A stretch of DNA of 64,000 bases. It comes from JACVRW01 sp963757815 (lineage in GTDB: Bacteria; Actinomycetota; Thermoleophilia; Solirubrobacterales; Thermoleophilaceae). Where the stretch lies: positions 186,001 through 250,000 of the forward strand of contig CAVWSN010000035.1 of the NCBI GenBank assembly GCA_963757815.1, in the 5' to 3' direction. Position numbers and translations under genes: made by a program. Position 1 is the stretch's first letter. Each line of letters opens with the position of its first letter. Positions 61,418 through 64,000 of the stretch are shown here, in pieces. The notes beneath the pieces are model-generated. The model did no database searches. It was not told the DNA's origin and saw only the letters and a program-made list of their open reading frames with translations.

Positions 61418-61441
61418 GCAACGTGCCCAACCAAGAACGAA

Positions 61442-61467
61442 GCGAGGCGGTCCGAAGACCGCCTCGC
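61442..61467 (-). terminator. Terminator after rluD
   Basis: An 11-bp perfect GC-rich stem, GCGAGGCGGTC (61442-61452) with GACCGCCTCGC (61457-61467). Read on the minus strand the loop is UUCG closed by C-G, an extra-stable tetraloop, and it is followed by a U-containing stretch (TTCGTTCTT). It starts 9 bp beyond the rluD stop. Confidence 0.75.
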
Positions 61468-61475
61468 TCGTATTT

Positions 61476-62399
61476 TCAGCCTCCGTCTGGCCCTCCGGAG
61501 ACTGGCTCCCGTCTCGCCACGTCAAGCGCGTGACGCAGATCGACGGGTGGTTTGGACTCGCAAACGAGATTTTCCCACGTGATCGGATGGTTAAACATCA
61601 GCTTCTCCGCGTGCAGGAACTGACGCCGCAATCCCAGTCTGCGACCGCATTCCGTGCCCCCGTAAGCGGAATCGCCGCATACCGGGTGGCCGATCGCGGC
61701 GAGGTGGGCCCGGATCTGGTGGGTGCGCCCTGTATCGAGGCGGACACGCAGGAGCGAGGTGCGCGGGAGCCGCTCGAGGACCTCGAAGTGCGTGACCGCG
61801 TCCCGGGCGCGGTCCGTGCGGGTCGACATGACCGTCCGGCGCCCGCGATCGCGCCCGATCGGCGCGTCGATCGTCCCGCTCTCGGCGTCCGGATGGCCGG
61901 CCACGAGGGCCAGGTACTCGCGCGTGATCTCGCGGGCCTTCAGCATCTTCTGCAGGGCGGCGTGCGCCTCATCCGTGCGGGCCACCACGAGCAGCCCGGA
62001 CGTGTCCCGGTCGAGGCGGTGGACGATTCCGGCGCGTTCGGGATGGCTCCCACCCGCTGCCCGGTCGGCGAGCAGCTCGGCGAGCGTGGTGCCGCGGTGG
62101 CCCGGGGCAGGATGGGTCACGAGTCCGGCGGGTTTGTCCACCACCAGGAGGTGAGCGTCCTCGTAGACGACCGTGGGCGCCGCGGGCGCCTCGGGTTGCC
62201 ATTCCGCCGGCTCCTCGAGCGCCGCCAGCTCGACGCGCTCGCCCGCCGCCACGCGATGGTTCTTGGGGCGCGCCCGGCCGTCGACGGTCACGGCTCCCGC
62301 CTCGATCATGCGCTGGGCGGCCGCCCGCGACGGCGTCGCCCCGCGCGCGGCGAGGAACGCGTCGAGGCGCAGGCCGGCGTCGTCGCGGGCCGCGATCAG
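61476..62399 (-). CDS. rluD: RluA-family pseudouridine synthase
   Basis: About 307 aa. N-terminal S4 domain (LRLDAFLAARGATPSRAAAQRMIEAGAVTVDGRARPKNHRVAAGE), then the catalytic domain with VVDKPAGLVTHPAPGH, the active-site Asp in GIVHRLDRDTSGLLVVART, and LRVRLDTGRTHQIRAHLAAIGHPVCGD. Probably modifies helix 69 of 23S rRNA. No ATG/GTG/TTG is near the start; a CTG at 62399 overlaps the lspA stop (CTGA) and gives a sensible N-terminus, while an upstream GTG in frame lies inside lspA. The lspA-rluD pair is conserved in many bacteria. Confidence 0.93.
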   Translation of the reverse strand: MIAARDDAGLRLDAFLAARGATPSRAAAQRMIEAGAVTVDGRARPKNHRVAAGERVELAALEEPAEWQPEAPAAPTVVYEDAHLLVVDKPAGLVTHPAPGHRGTTLAELLADRAAGGSHPERAGIVHRLDRDTSGLLVVARTDEAHAALQKMLKAREITREYLALVAGHPDAESGTIDAPIGRDRGRRTVMSTRTDRARDAVTHFEVLERLPRTSLLRVRLDTGRTHQIRAHLAAIGHPVCGDSAYGGTECGRRLGLRRQFLHAEKLMFNHPITWENLVCESKPPVDLRHALDVARREPVSGGPDGG

Positions 62400-62863
62400 C
62401 TCGTCGTCACTCGTCGCGCGCTCCTCTCGACGACCCAGAGCAGCAGGAAGACCCCCACGACGATGCAGGAGTCGGCCAGGTTGAACGCCGGCCACGCCAC
62501 CGGGTCGATGAAATCGATGACGGCCCCGTCGCGGGCGCGATCGGCCAGGTTGCCGAGCGCGCCGCCCAGCAGCATCCCCACCGGCAGCCACAGCAAGGGC
62601 ACCTCGCTGTGGCGCAGGAAGTAGCCGATCAGGAGGACGAGCGCCGCGCCTATCAGCACCCCCACGATGAGGCCGCCGCCCTCGAAGACCCCGAAGGCGA
62701 CGCCGGTGTTGCGCGTGTTGGAGATCTCGAGGCCGGGGAAGACGCTGACGCTCTCCCCCCGCTCCACGTTCGAGTCCGCGAGCTGCTTGGTCGCCTGGTC
62801 GAGCGCCACCACCACGCCGGCGGTGGCGACCGCCGCGGCGGCGGAACCGCCCAGCGCCGGCAT
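62396..62863 (-). CDS. lspA: Signal peptidase II (lipoprotein)
   Basis: 155 aa, four membrane helices. Aspartic protease removing lipoprotein signal peptides. Conserved: VALDQATKQLAD, SNTRNTGVAFGVF, GALGNLADRARDGAVIDFID (first catalytic Asp) and PAFNLADSCIVVGVFLLL (second catalytic Asp). It would process the lipoproteins at 3314 and 18183. ATG 62863; the YggT gene ends 1 bp upstream. Confidence 0.95.
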   Translation of the reverse strand: MPALGGSAAAAVATAGVVVALDQATKQLADSNVERGESVSVFPGLEISNTRNTGVAFGVFEGGGLIVGVLIGAALVLLIGYFLRHSEVPLLWLPVGMLLGGALGNLADRARDGAVIDFIDPVAWPAFNLADSCIVVGVFLLLWVVERSARRVTTS

Positions 62864-62864
62864 G

Positions 62865-63170
62865 TCAGCCCTCGATGAGGTTCGCCACCAGGCTGCTCAC
62901 GATGATCAGCACGAAGGTGGCGACGATCGGGCTAAGGTCGAGCGCGCCGGGGCCGATCCGCACCGGCGGCAGGAAGCGCCGGAACAGGTTGAGATAGGGA
63001 TCGGTCACGTCCGTGACGAACGTCAGGAAGCCGTTCAGGATGCGGTTGTAGGGCATCCGCGGGATCCAGCTCATGATGATCCGGATGAAGATCAGGACGA
63101 GGTAGACGAGCGCGAGCGTGCGCACGTAGTCCGCCACGTCGGCCCGCGTGATTGCGAGCCAGAAGCTCAC
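62865..63170 (-). CDS. YggT family membrane protein
   Basis: 101 aa, two or three hydrophobic helices. The YggT pattern is VYLVLIFIRIIMSWIPRMPYNRILNGFLTFVTDVTDPYLNLFRRFLPPVRIGPGALDLSPIVATFVLIIV, where W-x-P near the first loop and the DP-Y-L-N-x-F-R-R motif are typical. The family is near proC and sepF in many bacteria and is linked to division and chromosome organisation. ATG 63170 overlaps the proC stop. Confidence 0.93.
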   Translation of the reverse strand: MSFWLAITRADVADYVRTLALVYLVLIFIRIIMSWIPRMPYNRILNGFLTFVTDVTDPYLNLFRRFLPPVRIGPGALDLSPIVATFVLIIVSSLVANLIEG

Positions 63171-63925
63171 CTCGTGCCCTCCACGACGACATCTACGGCC
63201 GAGCGGGCGAGCTCGCGGAGCCCGCCCTCCTCGAGCGCGATCAGACCGCGCTCGGTCGCGCCGCCGGGCGTCGCCACGCGCCGGCGCAGCTCGGCGCCGT
63301 CGTAGCCGTGCTCGGCGAGCCAGGCCGCGCTGCCGGCCATCGTCTCCACGACCATGCGCATCGCGGTGGCCCGGTCGAGCCCATGGGCCGCGCCGGCGTC
63401 GGCGAAGCCCTCGGCCCAGAGCGCCATGAACGCCGGCCCGCAGCTCATCAGCGCCATGGCGGGCTCGATCAGCGGCTCGTCCTCGAGCGCGATCACCTCG
63501 CCGGCGCGACCCATCAGCCTCAGGATCTCCTCCTCGGGGCCATCGGACGCGCCCGGACCGGGGACGTAGCAGAGCACCCCCCTGCCGACCTCGACCGGCA
63601 TGTTGGGGATGAAGCGGTAGATGGCCGCGCCCGGATAGGCCGCTGACAGGCTCTCCGTCGAGGTGGCGGCCAGGATCGAGACGACCGTGTCCGTGTGTCC
63701 CGCCACCTCGGCGGCCACCTCGCCGAGCTGCTTCGGCTTGTGGCAGAGCAGGACCGCATCGGCCCGCTCCGCGAGCTCGGCGTTCGACTCCACCGCCTCA
63801 CCCCCCAGCTGCTCGGCGAGCGCCAGTGCACGGGGCCGGTCGATGTCGGAGACGAGCACGGGCTCGCCGATCCCTCGCGCAAGCGCCGAAGCCATGTTCC
63901 CCGCGCCGATCAGCCCCAGCTTCAT
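63167..63925 (-). CDS. proC: Pyrroline-5-carboxylate reductase
   Basis: 252 aa, ATG 63925. Last step of proline synthesis. Rossmann motif LGLIGAGNMASALARGIG, the segment VLLCHKPKQLGEVAAEV, VSILAATSTESL, FIPNMPVEVGRGVLCYV, and the C-terminal dimer domain ATAMRMVVETMAGSAAWL ... VATPGGATERGLIALEEGGL. Full length is slightly shorter than the usual 265-275 aa. Confidence 0.94.
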   Translation of the reverse strand: MKLGLIGAGNMASALARGIGEPVLVSDIDRPRALALAEQLGGEAVESNAELAERADAVLLCHKPKQLGEVAAEVAGHTDTVVSILAATSTESLSAAYPGAAIYRFIPNMPVEVGRGVLCYVPGPGASDGPEEEILRLMGRAGEVIALEDEPLIEPAMALMSCGPAFMALWAEGFADAGAAHGLDRATAMRMVVETMAGSAAWLAEHGYDGAELRRRVATPGGATERGLIALEEGGLRELARSAVDVVVEGTR

Positions 63926-63948
63926 CGGCGCAGAAGCCTACCGGGGGG

Positions 63949-64000
63949 TCATTCGCCCGCCGCGCCGATCGAGAGCGCGAACGACCCCACGCGGCCGCCC
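63949..64000 (-). CDS. 3' end of an unidentified gene
   Basis: A reading frame enters from the right edge and stops at 63949, ending GRVGSFALSIGAAGE. Its upstream position next to proC-yggT suggests a division or PLP-homeostasis gene as in related clusters, but only about 16 residues are visible, so no identity is given. Confidence 0.3.
   Translation of the reverse strand, partial: GGRVGSFALSIGAAGE

Noticed and set aside
60296..61434. Upstream start for rpsB at 61434
   Set aside because: The extra N-terminus has no S2 similarity; TTG 61209 has a good ribosome-binding site and starts at the conserved region.
1..64000. CRISPR arrays, prophage, integrase or transposase genes
   Set aside because: None seen; no spaced direct repeats, no phage structural or recombination genes in any frame.

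Overview
The window is a high-GC (roughly 70%) chromosomal segment with about 70 protein genes, no rRNA, no recognisable tRNA, no CRISPR array and no insertion sequence. Gene content points to a deep-branching actinobacterium, most likely class Thermoleophilia (Solirubrobacterales-like). The signs are an rny-miaB-miaA-dapF-dapL-hflX block, MurT/GatD, a garA/ftsR pair near pgsA, an RsiG-type protein, WS/DGAT, an LLM flavin oxidoreductase, and a short (about 204 aa) EF-Ts. The taxonomy is inference from content and order, not a measured placement.

Layout. 1-12.1 kb: RNA decay and tRNA modification (rny, miaB, miaA), a penicillin-acylase-type hydrolase, DAP synthesis (dapF, dapL) and hflX. 12.1-16.8 kb: a minus-strand operon for lipid II amidation and lipid metabolism (class-II amidotransferase, DAG-kinase-like, murT, methyltransferase, gatD). 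16.8-23.3 kb: HAD phosphatase, cyclophilin lipoprotein, thioredoxin, DivIVA-like protein, a broken haloperoxidase. 23.4-33 kb: accessory metabolism (LLM oxidoreductase, OsmC, MarR, pdxH, SDR, DNA polymerase IV, WS/DGAT, YbaK). 33-34.8 kb: amtB-glnB. 34.8-45 kb: an orphan histidine kinase, a serine hydrolase-VanX fusion, nadE, a cyclase, a sigma4-RskA-like fusion, an alkyl-DHAP-synthase-like oxidase. 45-48.8 kb: proS-pgsA-rsiG-garA-ftsR. 48.9-52.2 kb: a shattered LVIVD-type secreted protein and ispG. 52.5-63.9 kb: acyl-CoA synthetase, then a minus-strand core operon rpsB-tsf-pyrH-frr-uppS-cdsA-dxr-rseP, preceded by proC-yggT-lspA-rluD.

The most unusual signal is non-coding. The only two gaps longer than 300 bp (2951-3313 and 52203-52566, almost equal in length) each hold a diverged copy of the same approximately 315-nt element. 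The copies share a long closing stem, an outer stem with a compensatory change, and several near-identical internal blocks, including a 19/19 identical one, separated by unrelated sequence. This looks like a structured RNA that is not matched to any family I know. One copy is not upstream of any gene start, so a simple cis-leader role does not fit both.

Data caveat: several otherwise intact genes carry single-base frameshifts. Because proS is essential and has one, at least part of these are probably sequence errors; the LVIVD gene (four shifts) and the haloperoxidase (at least two) may be genuinely decayed. Other points of interest are a DapF with both catalytic cysteines replaced by serine, a PII protein without Tyr51, and a single-motif RsiG-like c-di-GMP-binding anti-sigma candidate.
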